64,000 bases of DNA from Chrysogorgia sp. JL179-B06 (GCA_035772405.1 JAYKKM010000442.1:1349501-1413500); one strand, 5' to 3'. Positions 47,045 through 57,242 are shown, counted from the stretch's first letter. The notes: generated by a model from the letters alone, not told the origin. Numbers and translations: made by a program.

Positions 47045-47726
47045 GAAAACGGTGAACGATTTCAGCTTGCGTTTGTGTGAGTCCTGTACCTACATAAACC
47101 TCAAACACTCTACCTACAAACACACTATTATCACCACCGATGAGTAGCTTGGGTTCAGACTTGCTCATGAGAGCTATAACACTCTTTTGCTTTGTGGGGT
47201 AGATTTCACCGTCGACGTACACAATCGTGTCTTTGTCACGTTTAAAAAGCGACACACAATGCCACGTGTCCACATCCATTCCACCATAGTCGAGTGCCTC
47301 GTCGTTGTAGCCAACCATAAATTTACCTGCCTTTCGTTTCAACTTAATTTTAAACTCTTCATCACGAAGCACTACCGTCCTACTCGTGATGTCGCGCGAG
47401 GGTTTAAAAACAACACTGTAAAAATCACCTGTAGGGATTGTCGCCTCGAGCCTACCATTTACAAGTGCAACAACACCACCCACAACCTCCACATGACCAA
47501 CTACAGCAACCTTTACTGCCTCCTTGCCTACCCCTTGCACCCTTTGAACTACATTTGTCTGAGAGTCTGCTTTCACATAAGGTGTGACTAGTTTCACGTG
47601 TAGAATCGATTTGTTGTACATTATGTCGTGCGGACAAGCAACAGATTCTGTATGTTGTTGTTGTTGATACTGCTCTTGTTCAAACCCGTAAAAGAGCGAC
47701 CCACTTGGTGTCTCCTTTATAGCCAT
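47016..47726 (-). CDS. LamG/concanavalin-like protein (element 2)
   Basis: 236 aa from MAIKETPSGS; a longer upstream frame would run back over the divergent penton-like gene and is rejected. The C-terminal 150 residues carry LamG-type features: FKIKLKRKAGKFMVGYND, DTWHCVSLFKRDKDTIVYVD and PKLLIGGDNSVFVGRVFEVY, that is a strand pattern ending in a G-F-x-G-like turn. It shares position and SLFYGFEQE/SLSYGFEDR start with the element 1 gene but diverges strongly elsewhere, as a receptor-binding protein might. Confidence 0.65.
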   Translation of the reverse strand: MAIKETPSGSLFYGFEQEQYQQQQHTESVACPHDIMYNKSILHVKLVTPYVKADSQTNVVQRVQGVGKEAVKVAVVGHVEVVGGVVALVNGRLEATIPTGDFYSVVFKPSRDITSRTVVLRDEEFKIKLKRKAGKFMVGYNDEALDYGGMDVDTWHCVSLFKRDKDTIVYVDGEIYPTKQKSVIALMSKSEPKLLIGGDNSVFVGRVFEVYVGTGLTQTQAEIVHRFHVDKLFHLV

Positions 47727-47757
47727 CTCTCTCTTTTTACATACGTGTCTTAGTAAA

Positions 47758-48423
47758 ATGGGAATGTATAAACTTACGGTTTTTATAAAAGGGCACAAGA
47801 AAGTTGTCGCGTTACCAGAGACATTGTTAATTGGTAGTGGTGGCACAATATTCGTTAAAACTGCTACTGTCTTTTGGAACTACGACAATGTGTACAAGGG
47901 CTACAACGACGAATTTACCTACGATAAAGGAATCGTGCATTTCGAGCCAGGGTATTGGTCGTTTCAAATGATTGCTGAAAAAATAAACAAGCTAGGCAAC
48001 ACTACCCTAACAAGAAACGCCCATAATCACACTTGCACCCTTTCCAGTGACAAGGATATGGCGTTGGGAGAGTTTGGTCGTCTCATTGGTTTTGAACAAG
48101 ATGCTCAACTAGATGCAGGCGACACTCGGGAAAGTCCAAACAAGGTAGAAATCAATCGAGGACTTCGTTTTATCACTGTCGCTTGTAATATTGTAGACAG
48201 TGATAGAAATGTGGACCACGACAATAAAAAGAGCAATGTGATTACGACATTGCCAATAATTTCAACACAATCACTAAAAGGCTCAGTGTCCCGTTACACA
48301 GACATTGAAAGTCGTGTACCTGTGAACAAGGGAACATGTTCACAATTAGAGTTTACAGTCGTTGGAAATAATGGTGTCAAGGACATTGGTAGCGTTCTCC
48401 TCGAGATTTATACTGATCAATAA
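47758..48423 (+). CDS. Penton-like minor capsid protein candidate (element 2)
   Basis: 221 aa, intact, clear homolog of 20276-20920: KTATVFWNYDNV, GYWSFQMIAEKIN, EFGRLIGFEQD, INRGLRFITVACNIVD, LPIISTQSLKGSV and VPVNKGTCSQLEFTV. The frame has survived although integrase and others broke. Divergent from the LamG-like gene across a 31-bp spacer containing TTAGTAAAATG. Confidence 0.62.
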   Translation: MGMYKLTVFIKGHKKVVALPETLLIGSGGTIFVKTATVFWNYDNVYKGYNDEFTYDKGIVHFEPGYWSFQMIAEKINKLGNTTLTRNAHNHTCTLSSDKDMALGEFGRLIGFEQDAQLDAGDTRESPNKVEINRGLRFITVACNIVDSDRNVDHDNKKSNVITTLPIISTQSLKGSVSRYTDIESRVPVNKGTCSQLEFTVVGNNGVKDIGSVLLEIYTDQ

Positions 48424-48433
48424 GGTAAAAGGC

Positions 48434-51400
48434 ATGACTGAAGAGTCGTTTAAAAATGAACAAGGCCTTCGAGATATCTACTATAATCCAGCCACAGGCT
48501 TTCAATCAGCAGAGCGACTTTATCAAAAGGCTAGGGAAGAGGGTTTGGCTGGTGATTTTTTTTTTTGGTGATTGGTGATTTAATACTTGAAACTCGCAGC
48601 CTTAGTAATCACATTCGGCTGAATAACGTTAAGTTTTACAATAATAAATTAAAAAGATAATAGAAGCTATTTAGATAGATATTTACATGGATTAAGAACA
48701 CTTTAAATGTATTATATATATTCTATATATTTACTGGAATTACAGTTAATAAAATCGTTTTTAAATCTAATTGTCTTAAAGTTAGGAACCTGAAATTTTC
48801 TTCTTCTTCTTAGAGATACCTCAGAGTGTTTAATGCGGGTAATAAATTATGTAATTTGTTCTGTGAATCATTAACAATATTTTTAAAAAGTTTATTCGTC
48901 AGGTTTTGTCTTCGGTCGACCAGCGACATGAGATTTAGTTCATTAAGTGCATTTTGATAACAATGACCAGGAAGAATTATTCTACAGGCCCTTTTTTGCA
49001 GTTTTTCGAGGTCATCGGAAAGGTATTTTGGAAGAGAATCATGAAACACTTCACACGCATATTCAACAACTGAGCGAATGCAAGTAACATAAAACAGTAG
49101 GAGGTCCTTTTGTGGTAATTTAGCTCGTTTCAATTGTCTCAAAAAATATAAGCGAGATGAAACTTTCTTGCATACATTCTCGATATGTGTGTTCCATTTA
49201 AGATCATCGGAGATGAATAGCCCTAACAGTTTTACTGACGGGACCACTTCAATTTCTTTATTGTTGATAACAACAGGGGCGAATTCCGAATTTGTATATG
49301 AGAAGCTAATACGAAGTTCCTTACACTTGGATTCCTTCAGCTGCATACCATCACTTATAGACTTCGCAGCGAATTCGTTAACATAAGTTTGCATTGCACT
49401 AGATTGATGTTTGTTGACAATTTCTGACAAGGTTGAGTCGTCAACGTATTTTCAAAGGCTCACGTCACCAGCAACATCAAGATCGTTCATCATGACTAAA
49501 AAAAGCCAGGGACCTAATTTTGTCCCCTGCGGGCAACCTGCCGGTACAGTTTTCCATTCGGAAACACAGTCATCACTCAACTTAACTCTTTGGCTTCGAT
49601 CTGTTAAAAAATCCAAAATCCAATGCATTGTGGTTTTGGGGATATCGTAGTTTGATAATTTATCCGACAGAATACGGTGATCTATCATGTCAAAAGCTTT
49701 ACGAAAGTCAAAGAGCAAAACTCTATTTGTGAAGCCATTGCCGTCTGTGGTTTTATTCCAAGAGTGCAGCATGCTTATTAGGGCATGCTTAGTGCTTGAG
49801 TTTGGGATGGATCCGAATTGCCTTTTATCAATCTTAGCTAAAACTGCAGGTTTTAGGTGTCGTTCAACAACAAAGTCTTCGGCTAATTTTGATAAAATTG
49901 AGGTCAAGGATATCGGACGTAAGTGATTGTTTATATCTGTTATGGGTTTCGTCTTAGGGATAGCAACAATATCAGCCTCCTTCCAAGATTTCGGGACACG
50001 ACATTCACGATAAGAACAATTTAGAATCTCTTTGACTGGAAGCTCTAGGATATCTGCGTTCTCTTTTAATACCCATGTTGGTATTCCATCAGGGCCGTGG
50101 GCTTTCCTTGGATTGAGCTTTGAGAGTTTTTCAAACACGTCCCCTGTGGTAATTGTAATAGTAGATTCGTTTGGTGAAATTGATACAAAGTTCTGATAGT
50201 ACTCTGGAGTCAGGGGTACAAACTCTGCCATTGGGGATAAAAAGGCATCATTTATCTCATTTGCTACTGTAATCTTTTCTGTTTTTGTATGATGTTCACT
50301 GGGTCTTAAGGCTTTGAGGATTACATCGCTATTTCCCCCAGCAGAATTTACACCACTAAGTTTCTTAACTTCATTCCACCAAGAGGATGGTTTGCATTGT
50401 TTGAGATGTTTTACGCTATTCTCATAATACTTTGCGCGACAGATTTTCCTTTCACGGTTAACTCTATTTCTCAAGTATTTAAATTTGTGAATGTTCCCCT
50501 GATTGAGAGCTTTTTGGCGTTTCGTAATCAGTGTAGATAATTCTGGGTTCATCCAAGGAGGTTCATTACACCGAACTATAGTAGAACGTAACGGAACGAT
50601 AAGGTCCAAACCAGTTGTTATGATAGTTTCCAAAAGGGAAGATTTCCCCTCACAAGAAATGACTTTATCAAACATATTGGGAATATCCAACAGTTCTAAA
50701 TATTTACGAAATGCAAGACGAGAGCTCGGTCGTAAGTCTCTTTTCCTCACCACCAATCACCACCGGCTGTGAGTAGGAAAGCCGTTAAAGAATGGCTTTT
50801 GGCTCAAGACACTTTTACTAGGTATAAACCTGTTGTTAAACGACACAAGTTTAGAGCAACTTGGGTGAGTGGATTAGGTGAACAGGTTCAAATGGATCTT
50901 GTGGACATGGGAAAATATAAAGATAAAATCAAAGGATATTATTGGGTGTTGACTGCAATAGAGATTCTCAGTAGGTTTGCGTTTGCCATTCCCGTCTATC
51001 GCAAAGACACAAAAAATATGACAACAGCTGTGCAAGAGCTGCTACGCCAATTCCACACTCGTTTCGACAAGTACCCACGGCTTGCACAATTTGATGATGG
51101 ACTAGAATTATATAACGTGGGGGTAAAAGAGCTGCTAGAAAAACACGACATTGTATATTTCTCTACCCAATCGGAAAAGAAAGCCGCTGTCGTGGAGAGG
51201 TTTAACCGTACGTTAAAGACAGCCATGTGGAAATATTTTTTTGGGAACGTACAAGTGGCTAGACGTGCTACCCAAGCTTGTCTCCAACTATAACAACACC
51301 AAACACAGCAGCATCCATATGCGGCCAATAGACGTGAATAAGGAAAACGAAGGTCAGGCGTGGACTGCATTATTTGGTCATAATTTTGGTGAGCTACCAA

Positions 51401-51744
51401 CAGCCAAATATAGGGTGGGTGACACTGTGCGAGTGTCAAAATATAAAAATGTTTTCACCAAAGGATACGAGGCTGGATTTAGTGAGGAGGTGTTTACCAT
51501 TTCGAAAGTTTTCCCTGGCGATCCTGTCGTTTATGAAATAAAAGATCACGAAGGTGAACATATAGTTGGAAAATTTTACCAAGAGGAGTTATCACCTGTA
51601 GACAAAAAGGATAATGTTTATAGAGTGGAAAAAATACTAAAACGTAAAACTGTGCGACGAAAGAAAATGGTTCTCGTAAAATGGAAAGGCTACCCCTCAT
51701 CTGCAAATAGCTGGATCGCAGAGAAAGATATCCAAACTCTATAA
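48434..51744 (+). pseudogene. INT: Chromodomain integrase of element 2, split by a LINE and frameshifted
   Basis: The N-terminus (MTEESFKNEQGLRDIYYNPA) runs 48434 to about 48555, is interrupted by a LINE, and resumes at about 50770 (SRKAVKEWLLAQD). The core keeps Asp (VQMDLVDMGKY), Asp (LAQFDDGLEL) and Glu (AAVVERFNRT). A frameshift in a T-run at about 51235-51245 precedes the last part (51241-51744) with the SH3-like and chromodomain (VEKILKRKTVRRKK, VLVKWKGYPSSANSWIAEKD). Inactive. Homolog of 20926-22005. Confidence 0.92.
48556..50767 (-). mobile_element. 5'-truncated LINE inserted in the element 2 integrase
   Basis: Minus strand. The RT (50756-49452) has PRKAHGPDGIPTWVLKE, LRPISLTSILSKLAEDF, LLFDFRKAFDMIDHRIL and AGCPQGTKLGPWLF; the active-site box KYVDDST follows an in-frame TGA at 49452. 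The C-terminal part (49430-48810) has ESKCKELRISF and VKLLGLFISDDLKWNTHI. No endonuclease domain, so it is 5' truncated. The 3' end is an A-run with AATCACC repeats; near-identical GGCTGGTGA/GGCTGTGA flanks look like the target duplication. Confidence 0.88.
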
Positions 51745-51753
51745 GTAAAGGAG

Positions 51754-53031
51754 ATGGCCGAAGGTGGTGATTTCGATGACTTTGAGATGGAGGATCGATA
51801 TCCAGAATACGAGGATATGGACAATGATCAACTTGGAGAGGAGTTTGATACGTTGGGTCAGCAAACAAGCGACTTATTGCGCGGTGACGAAAACGCTGAC
51901 GTAAGCGATAACAGATCACGACTCGCCTATCTAGACAGAGAAATAGGGGAGACGTCGTTTGTAGAGGGAAAAGGTGGGGGTGTGACTATAACTGATAGGG
52001 GAGGAATGACAACTGATGTCCCTGCTGTCGAGTTTGTGGAGAAGGACAAGATTGGCACGGCTGGTCATGCTATAAATAAGTTTATAGTGCAAGAGCATGG
52101 TGATAGCTCGCGAATAGATCCACATAGTGACGAGTGGTTGAGATTAAAGCTAAATTGCTCGACGAGCCCTAGCGGTGAAGTCACCTTCAAAGCGAGGGGA
52201 GCAAAAGGACAGAGACTCAAAGAACAAATTGTCCTTAAACTTGATCGAAATGGTAAGCTACAGTATAGCACGACAAAGACCGCCAACACTGCCGTCACAC
52301 AATTCAGGCAGTCGGTTGAAAAGTCGGTGAGCGAAAGTAGAAGTCGCAGAGAGTCGTTAGAGAGCATGCCGATGGTGGAAATACGACGACAATATAGTAA
52401 TATATCTGGTTTGACTGACATTGAAAATAGAGAATTGGAAGGGGTGTTGAATCCAAGTGACACTATGGATCCTGCATCTAGGATCGGTGATGATGGAGCG
52501 CTACAAATACAAGCAGACTATTTCCAAGAGGGACTCGATGATACGAGCGCACGCCTCGAAAAGGCCGATAAAGAAGGGCGAACAGAAGAATTTATAGAAT
52601 TAAAAGAACGTCAAATTGGGCAGAGAATGGGCAGAGATCTCTCACTAGAACAAAGGGAGCTAGAGGAGGTGAGCGAATTGCAAGAATTAGACGTGACAAG
52701 ACTAGAGCGTCTTAAAAAATGGCTAAAAGAAAACGCCTTGGGTGTAAGTGCTGTAGCTATTGCTATCGGAGGAATTATTACATCAATCATTGTCGGAGCA
52801 CGTAAGGCTTTGGTAAAAGGGGCGCAAGCAACTTCGGCGTTTGCAAAAGCTGTTAAGAAAATCGGTGAAAAATTACTCCCATTATTGGCTCCTCTGCTCT
52901 CTATAGTTTCGGCAGCAATTGGTTGGCTTGCCAAAGGGCTAACGTGGCTGGCGTCTAATTTATTCGTCCTTGTCATTGCTGGTGTATATCTAGTGTACGA
53001 CATATATTGGAAAAAAAGGACAAGTAAGTAA
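51754..53031 (+). CDS. Fused structural-type membrane protein (element 2)
   Basis: 425 aa, intact. It is the single-chain form of the two element 1 frames at 22012 and 22834: start MAEGGDFDDFEMEDR, middle ISGLTDIENRELEGVLNPSD, then LERLKKWLKENALGVSA and three hydrophobic segments ending FVLVIAGVYLVYDIYW. This shows that the ancestral gene was one frame. Probable capsid-associated or membrane-active protein. Confidence 0.75.
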   Translation: MAEGGDFDDFEMEDRYPEYEDMDNDQLGEEFDTLGQQTSDLLRGDENADVSDNRSRLAYLDREIGETSFVEGKGGGVTITDRGGMTTDVPAVEFVEKDKIGTAGHAINKFIVQEHGDSSRIDPHSDEWLRLKLNCSTSPSGEVTFKARGAKGQRLKEQIVLKLDRNGKLQYSTTKTANTAVTQFRQSVEKSVSESRSRRESLESMPMVEIRRQYSNISGLTDIENRELEGVLNPSDTMDPASRIGDDGALQIQADYFQEGLDDTSARLEKADKEGRTEEFIELKERQIGQRMGRDLSLEQRELEEVSELQELDVTRLERLKKWLKENALGVSAVAIAIGGIITSIIVGARKALVKGAQATSAFAKAVKKIGEKLLPLLAPLLSIVSAAIGWLAKGLTWLASNLFVLVIAGVYLVYDIYWKKRTSK

Positions 53032-53048
53032 GTCATACCGAATATGGA

Positions 53049-53909
53049 GTGGCAAACGAAAACACACGAAAATTGATATCAAGAGATGACTCGGGTGCAG
53101 CTAGTGGAGACGCTGCAAAGGTCTCTGACGCTCTTGCATACAAAATCTATGGCACTAAGCAAAAGCTGGCAATTGACAAAATCCTCAAAGACCACGGGCT
53201 GTATAACCCATTCTCAATGACCAACGACATGCAATACATTCTAACAATCGCCAGTGCAGACAAAGTGATGGTTGCACAGGCAAACGAGATTGTGGCAGGA
53301 TTTAGTCTTGAAAATATTGAGGTTGAATACGAGACCATTAATAACCCTGACACCGCGAGTGCAATAGCGTCGGCGTACTCTGTGGGAAAATCACTTGCCT
53401 ACGAGCATGTCACACACTTAAAGACAGTCGAATGGAATAAAGACGCGACAATAATCAACGAGAACATAAACCTGCCACGACAGTCGATGAAGGCGGTAGT
53501 AATGTTGTTTAGGAACAAAGTGAGGACAGACAGTGAAGAGTTTGTCTACCCCAACATCACAGGGGTCAAGGTGACGGTAGAGGGTGTACCAAACCAAGTG
53601 TACTCACAAGGAATAGGCATGAACAGACTGTATAGCGAGGCAAAGCGTCTTTTCAGTCAGCACCACCTTCATCAGTTCCTAACGCTAAAGTCTTTCTATA
53701 AGAACCACTTTGCATTAGTAATTGATATGCGGAGCATAGAGGACGAGAACGTCTACGGCACCGGAAAGAAGCTCACAAGCACCCAATCGGGGATATTGCT
53801 GGAAATTAGTAAAACGTCAACAACGGCAAATGTAATGTGCGATATGTACGTTGTCTCGGATGCGCTCCTACAAATTGTCAACAACAGCTTGTCAAAAGTG
53901 ATGTTTTGA
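53049..53909 (+). CDS. Putative major capsid protein, 5'-truncated (element 2)
   Basis: 286 aa, homologous to the last 286 residues of the element 1 frame: DDSGAASGDAAKVSDA, LENIEVEYETI, NENINLPRQSMKAVVML, FVYPNITGVKV, PNQVYSQGIGMNRLYSEA, FALVIDMRSIED and TQSGILLEIS. Homology starts at EYG(I/V)ANEN immediately after the upstream stop and there is no in-frame ATG before it, so the 5' end of the gene has been deleted. Otherwise uninterrupted. Confidence 0.52.
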   Translation: MANENTRKLISRDDSGAASGDAAKVSDALAYKIYGTKQKLAIDKILKDHGLYNPFSMTNDMQYILTIASADKVMVAQANEIVAGFSLENIEVEYETINNPDTASAIASAYSVGKSLAYEHVTHLKTVEWNKDATIINENINLPRQSMKAVVMLFRNKVRTDSEEFVYPNITGVKVTVEGVPNQVYSQGIGMNRLYSEAKRLFSQHHLHQFLTLKSFYKNHFALVIDMRSIEDENVYGTGKKLTSTQSGILLEISKTSTTANVMCDMYVVSDALLQIVNNSLSKVMF

Positions 53910-53925
53910 AAAGAGTATAATAAAT

Positions 53926-54469
53926 ATGAACACACCGCTAAATACTCTTGTGGTTGGCGCCTCTAATTCAGGAAAGACATATTATCTGTTGAAATCGTTA
54001 GAGACAGATTACTATGAAACATTTGAACAAATAATTTTATTATGTCCAACTTTCGAGTATAACAAAAGTTATACAGAAGGTAGACGACATGTTGGGTTTT
54101 GTCGCAGACGTTTTCAAAGGGGAAAACACGGCTATAATATTGGATGATGTTGCGGCAACACAGGCAGTGAAAAACAGAGTCTCTGAGCTTACGAATCTTG
54201 GATTTAGTGCGCGACATTACGGTTTGAGTGTCTTTGTTCTCACACAGCAGCTCACGTCTATCACAAAACCCTTTCGAGAAAATATATCGCGTTTAATAGT
54301 TTTTTATAACCCGTCGAGGAAAGATATGAAGGCCGTCTGCGATGATTATCTCAATGGAGTATCGGATGACAAGGTCAAAGAGATTGTTGAAAAGCTAAGG
54401 ACGCACAAATACGCTCGACTTGAAATTAGTCTACGACATCCTTATGGCTACAACGTTATTACACCATAG
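53926..54469 (+). pseudogene. ATPase: A32/FtsK-like packaging ATPase of element 2, deleted and frameshifted
   Basis: Starts MNTPLNTLVVGASNSGKTYY (Walker A GASNSGKT) at 53926. Relative to element 1, about 20 codons between the first strand region (LCPTFEYNKSYTE) and the helix before Walker B are missing, with a frame change near 54075-54090. Walker B (AIILDDV), TQQLTSITKPFRENISRL and a conserved C-terminus follow to 54469. Not functional. Confidence 0.88.
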
Positions 54470-54498
54470 AGTTTTTTTTCGTAAACCCTATATATAAA

Positions 54499-54966
54499 AT
54501 GGATAGCGAACAAGTTGATGACTTGTTAAACGGAGGTGAAGCGACAACGTCTGCACCGGATGAACCAAAAACCGCAGGTGGCGATAATGTAAACACTAAC
54601 AATGACGTTGACAAAAAGCGTGTTGAATTAATCAAAGCCGCAGAAGACGGCGAGATTGAGAACTCTGTTAAACACATTAAAAAGGCATCGGCAAAAGTAA
54701 TAGAAAAACTACACGCGGAACTAGAGGCCACGCGTATGGAAAGGGCAAACGCTTTTCTAACCGATATGTTGTTAAGCAAATATGCTGATTTACTTGGCGG
54801 TCTAGACGCTATCGAGAGCAGTGAAGAATTGACAAAAGACTTGCAAAGGGACGCGTTGTTAAAGCGAGATGTAAACTCTCTCGTGAGATACATTACTCCC
54901 TTTTTACCCTTTCTCGGTATCCTAAGCGGTGGTGTAACTACAGCACAGCATATGGCTGCTAAATAA
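54499..54966 (+). CDS. Conserved acidic protein downstream of the ATPase (element 2)
   Basis: 155 aa, intact, homolog of 25350-25898: NDVDKKRVELIKAAEDGEIE, KKASAKVIEKL, GGLDAIESSEELTKDL and YITPFLPFLGILSGGVTTAQ. TATATATAAAATGG spans the start. Function unknown. Confidence 0.7.
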   Translation: MDSEQVDDLLNGGEATTSAPDEPKTAGGDNVNTNNDVDKKRVELIKAAEDGEIENSVKHIKKASAKVIEKLHAELEATRMERANAFLTDMLLSKYADLLGGLDAIESSEELTKDLQRDALLKRDVNSLVRYITPFLPFLGILSGGVTTAQHMAAK

Positions 54967-55148
54967 ACGTCAACAACAAGTGAGGAAGAAAAAACTGACG
55001 AAAATAATAATATAAACTAAGATATTGTTTTACACATCGCCTCTCAATACAGAATCGTATTGAGAGAAAAAGGGATGGGCACCTACGCACATCCGGTTTC
55101 CTAATTGATAAATGTGGTTTAAAGACTTGTTGTTTTGTAATATAAAGA
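54967..55148. other. Intergenic region with a foldback
   Basis: CTCTCAATACAGAATCGTATTGAGAG at about 55040-55067 is a strong hairpin, positioned as a 3' end signal after the gene ending at 54966. ATATAAAGAATGG marks the next start. Confidence 0.5.
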
Positions 55149-55642
55149 ATGGATTGTATGCACAAAAACCATGAACGAGTTGATGAAGATTTCTTCTGTG
55201 TTGATTGTGGACATCATATCCCTTTCTGGGCGATAAACAATAAAGTCGCTACGGTCTATTCTAACACAAAACCAAAGAAACTAAAAACACTCGAGGACAA
55301 AGACGTGCTACTAGACCCCTTGTATGGGTTGGATATGGATTCGTGTGATATAGAACCTATGAACAAACTATATTTATGTGTAGAAGCACTCTACCATAAA
55401 TCGAGTATAAAAGCCAAGAATAGGAAATGTGACGTGTGCTGGCGCTATGCTTTTCGGATTACCTAAACGACGGCGAGCCGTTGGAGTTTTACGCTGGGGT
55501 AATGGGAGTAAAGATGGCAGATGTAAAAAAATGGGAGGAGCTATATTACCAGGCAAACCCAAACACAACAAAACGAACACCGATAAACCACCCCCATTGG
55601 GGTGATATTAACAACCCGTTACCAGTCCCCAAAGCAAACTAG
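55149..55642 (+). pseudogene. Zinc-ribbon protein, TFIIB-like candidate (element 2), one frameshift
   Basis: MDCMHKNHERVDEDFFCVDC starts with a C-x-n-C..C-x2-C zinc ribbon resembling TFIIB/TFS-like ribbons (FFCVDCGHHI). The helical part after it includes LYLCVEALYHKSSIKAKNRK. The frame ends at 55466, but another frame overlapping from 55436 continues plausibly (SDYLNDGEPLEFYAGVMGV) to 55642. A single frameshift near 55440-55460 is the simplest reading. A viral transcription factor is possible; position nearest the right end matches that of the unknown 105-aa gene in element 1. Confidence 0.45.
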
Positions 55643-55675
55643 CGCAGCCGCTGACCACTAACTAATTAAATTATT

Positions 55676-55788
55676 CTGGTGACGTCATACTCCACCCAAA
55701 ATGGGAATTCCCCCAGAAAAAAACTTTTTGGTCCATTATATTTAGCTTATATGAAAATTGGTCGCTGAAGCCCCCGTTTTGTAGTACT
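55676..55788. repeat. Right terminal inverted repeat of element 2
   Basis: Reverse complement of 35490-35602, ending in GGGGG-CCCCC-type text AAGCCCCCGTTTTGTAGTACT. It is followed at 55789-55794 by AGTTTC, the second copy of the target duplication, and then LINE sequence. Confidence 0.9.
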
Positions 55789-55794
55789 AGTTTC

Positions 55795-57000
55795 GCATAA
55801 TGTTGTCTATTATTATTATGAACTATATTTCAACACGGTACAATTTCACCTGATAAATTAATTATTTACAAAGAAAAGAAAAAAGGTGATCTTCCAACCG
55901 GCCGTGCTTATACTAGTAAACATATGAATTACGATATTTACAAGAAAGTTAATTATAACTATAGATAAGAACAAAGGCAAAATGAATATGTTACTTAATG
56001 TTAACATGTACGTTTTATGCATGTTTTAAAATTAGCAATAGTTTCCGAGGACTTTTGTGATAAAGAAAGACAGTTCCAGACTTCCGCCCCTCTGTATGAG
56101 AATGCATTTTTCATATTGTTTGTTTTTGGTTTGGGTAATGTCAAATTGGCTCTCGATTGTCTTGTGTTATGGTCGTGTACGTCACTAATATTTATGAACA
56201 TATCACACAAATAATCAGGAACCATTCTGTTTTTTACCTTGTACATGAAAATTGAAAGTTGTTGCATCCTTCGTTTTTCGAGGTTCGGAATTCCTAGCTT
56301 ACTTAATATGTCAGCTGATCGTGTCATATAATTCTCACGTGAGATTATTCGAAACGCCCTTCTCTGTAACTTTTTATCTGCTAATATTTTCCCTAGGCAA
56401 CCCCATACTTGAGCACAATAATCGAAGTAAGGTTGAATTATGGATTGGTATATTGTTATTAGGGTATTATATTCGATTATATCTCGAAGTCGTCTGAGTA
56501 TACCTAGGCCTGAGGTGACCTTTTTTGAAATGTGTTCGACTTGCGCTGACCAGCTTAGAGACTCATCTATCATTAGGCCCAACGATTTTGTCGTTTTAAC
56601 TCGCTTAATTTCTAAACTACAAATATTGATAACTGGATCAAAAGTTAGTTGGCTAAGCCTTTTCTTGGTACCAATTATCATATATTCGGTTTTACTGTTA
56701 TTTAAAGTTAATTTATTTGCAGACAGCCAATTTGCAACATTATTTAAATCGCCATTCAATGTTTCTTCAATTACTTTAATATCATCACTTGCTGTTGCAA
56801 GCTTATTGAGCGACTGGATAGTCAAATGAGCAATATTCAGATGTTTCTTTACCCTCGAGCACGAAGTCGCTTGGTTTAAATCAGTACTTTTCTGGTTAAG
56901 AAGGTGATAATTATTAATTGGAATATTTACCAAATGTCTTTGTGTTGTCAAACCCGTGTTATGCGGATGCGAGACCCCGATGGCCGTGTTAAAATAATCG
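55795..57000 (-). mobile_element. LINE remnants flanking element 2
   Basis: 55795 to about 55860 continues the LINE endonuclease frame that is interrupted by element 2. From 56951 to 56001 a separate frame encodes the C-terminal part of a LINE RT: LNNSKTEYMIIGTKKRLSQL, KSLGLMIDESLSWSAQVEHI, YFDYCAQVWGCLG and LQRRAFRIISRENYMTRSAD. It lacks the palm and is 5' truncated. Same orientation as the 33701 LINE; the two may be different copies of one family. Confidence 0.8.
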
Positions 57001-57105
57001 CAGGAACACTATGTCTTTGGCTGTTATGACATTCTTGGCCTGGTAGTTGAAACTGGCCCAGGATTAGGTTCGATATCTCCACTGGTGTAGCACTTTGATA
57101 GAATA

Positions 57106-57242
57106 GTAGATACGAAATTAACAAAGTGTCGTCCTATTTTGACGACAAACGATACCTTTTAGACAACGGCATTGACTCCTATGCGTATGGCCATAAAAAT
57201 ATCGTGGAAAACGATGACAACACGTCCACTGATACGCGTTAA
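57106..57242 (+). pseudogene. Relic of a third Polinton polymerase (C-terminus)
   Basis: The frame SRYEINKVSSYFDDKRYLLD, then GIDSYAYGHKNIV, matches the polymerase C-terminal ends of both elements (YEINKISLSCFDDKRYIL and DGVSSYAYGHYEIV in element 1). It ends at TAA 57240-57242. Nothing else of a Polinton is recognised around it, so this is a fragment of a further insertion or a rearranged piece. Confidence 0.75.

Larger units (their letters stand above)
35490..55788. mobile_element. Maverick/Polinton element 2, complete ends
   Basis: It is 20.3 kb between inverted repeats, with a perfect 6-bp duplication. It encodes family B polymerase, chromodomain integrase, A32-like ATPase, capsid-like proteins and accessory genes, and carries a 2.2-kb LINE in the integrase. 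Most large genes have a frameshift or stop, so this copy is inactive. Gene order from the 189-aa-type membrane protein to the ATPase equals that of element 1, while the polymerase gene is inverted. Confidence 0.95.

Noticed and set aside
47727..47846. N-terminal extension of the LamG-like protein
   Set aside because: It would overlap the divergent penton-like gene; Met at 47726 aligns with the element 1 start.
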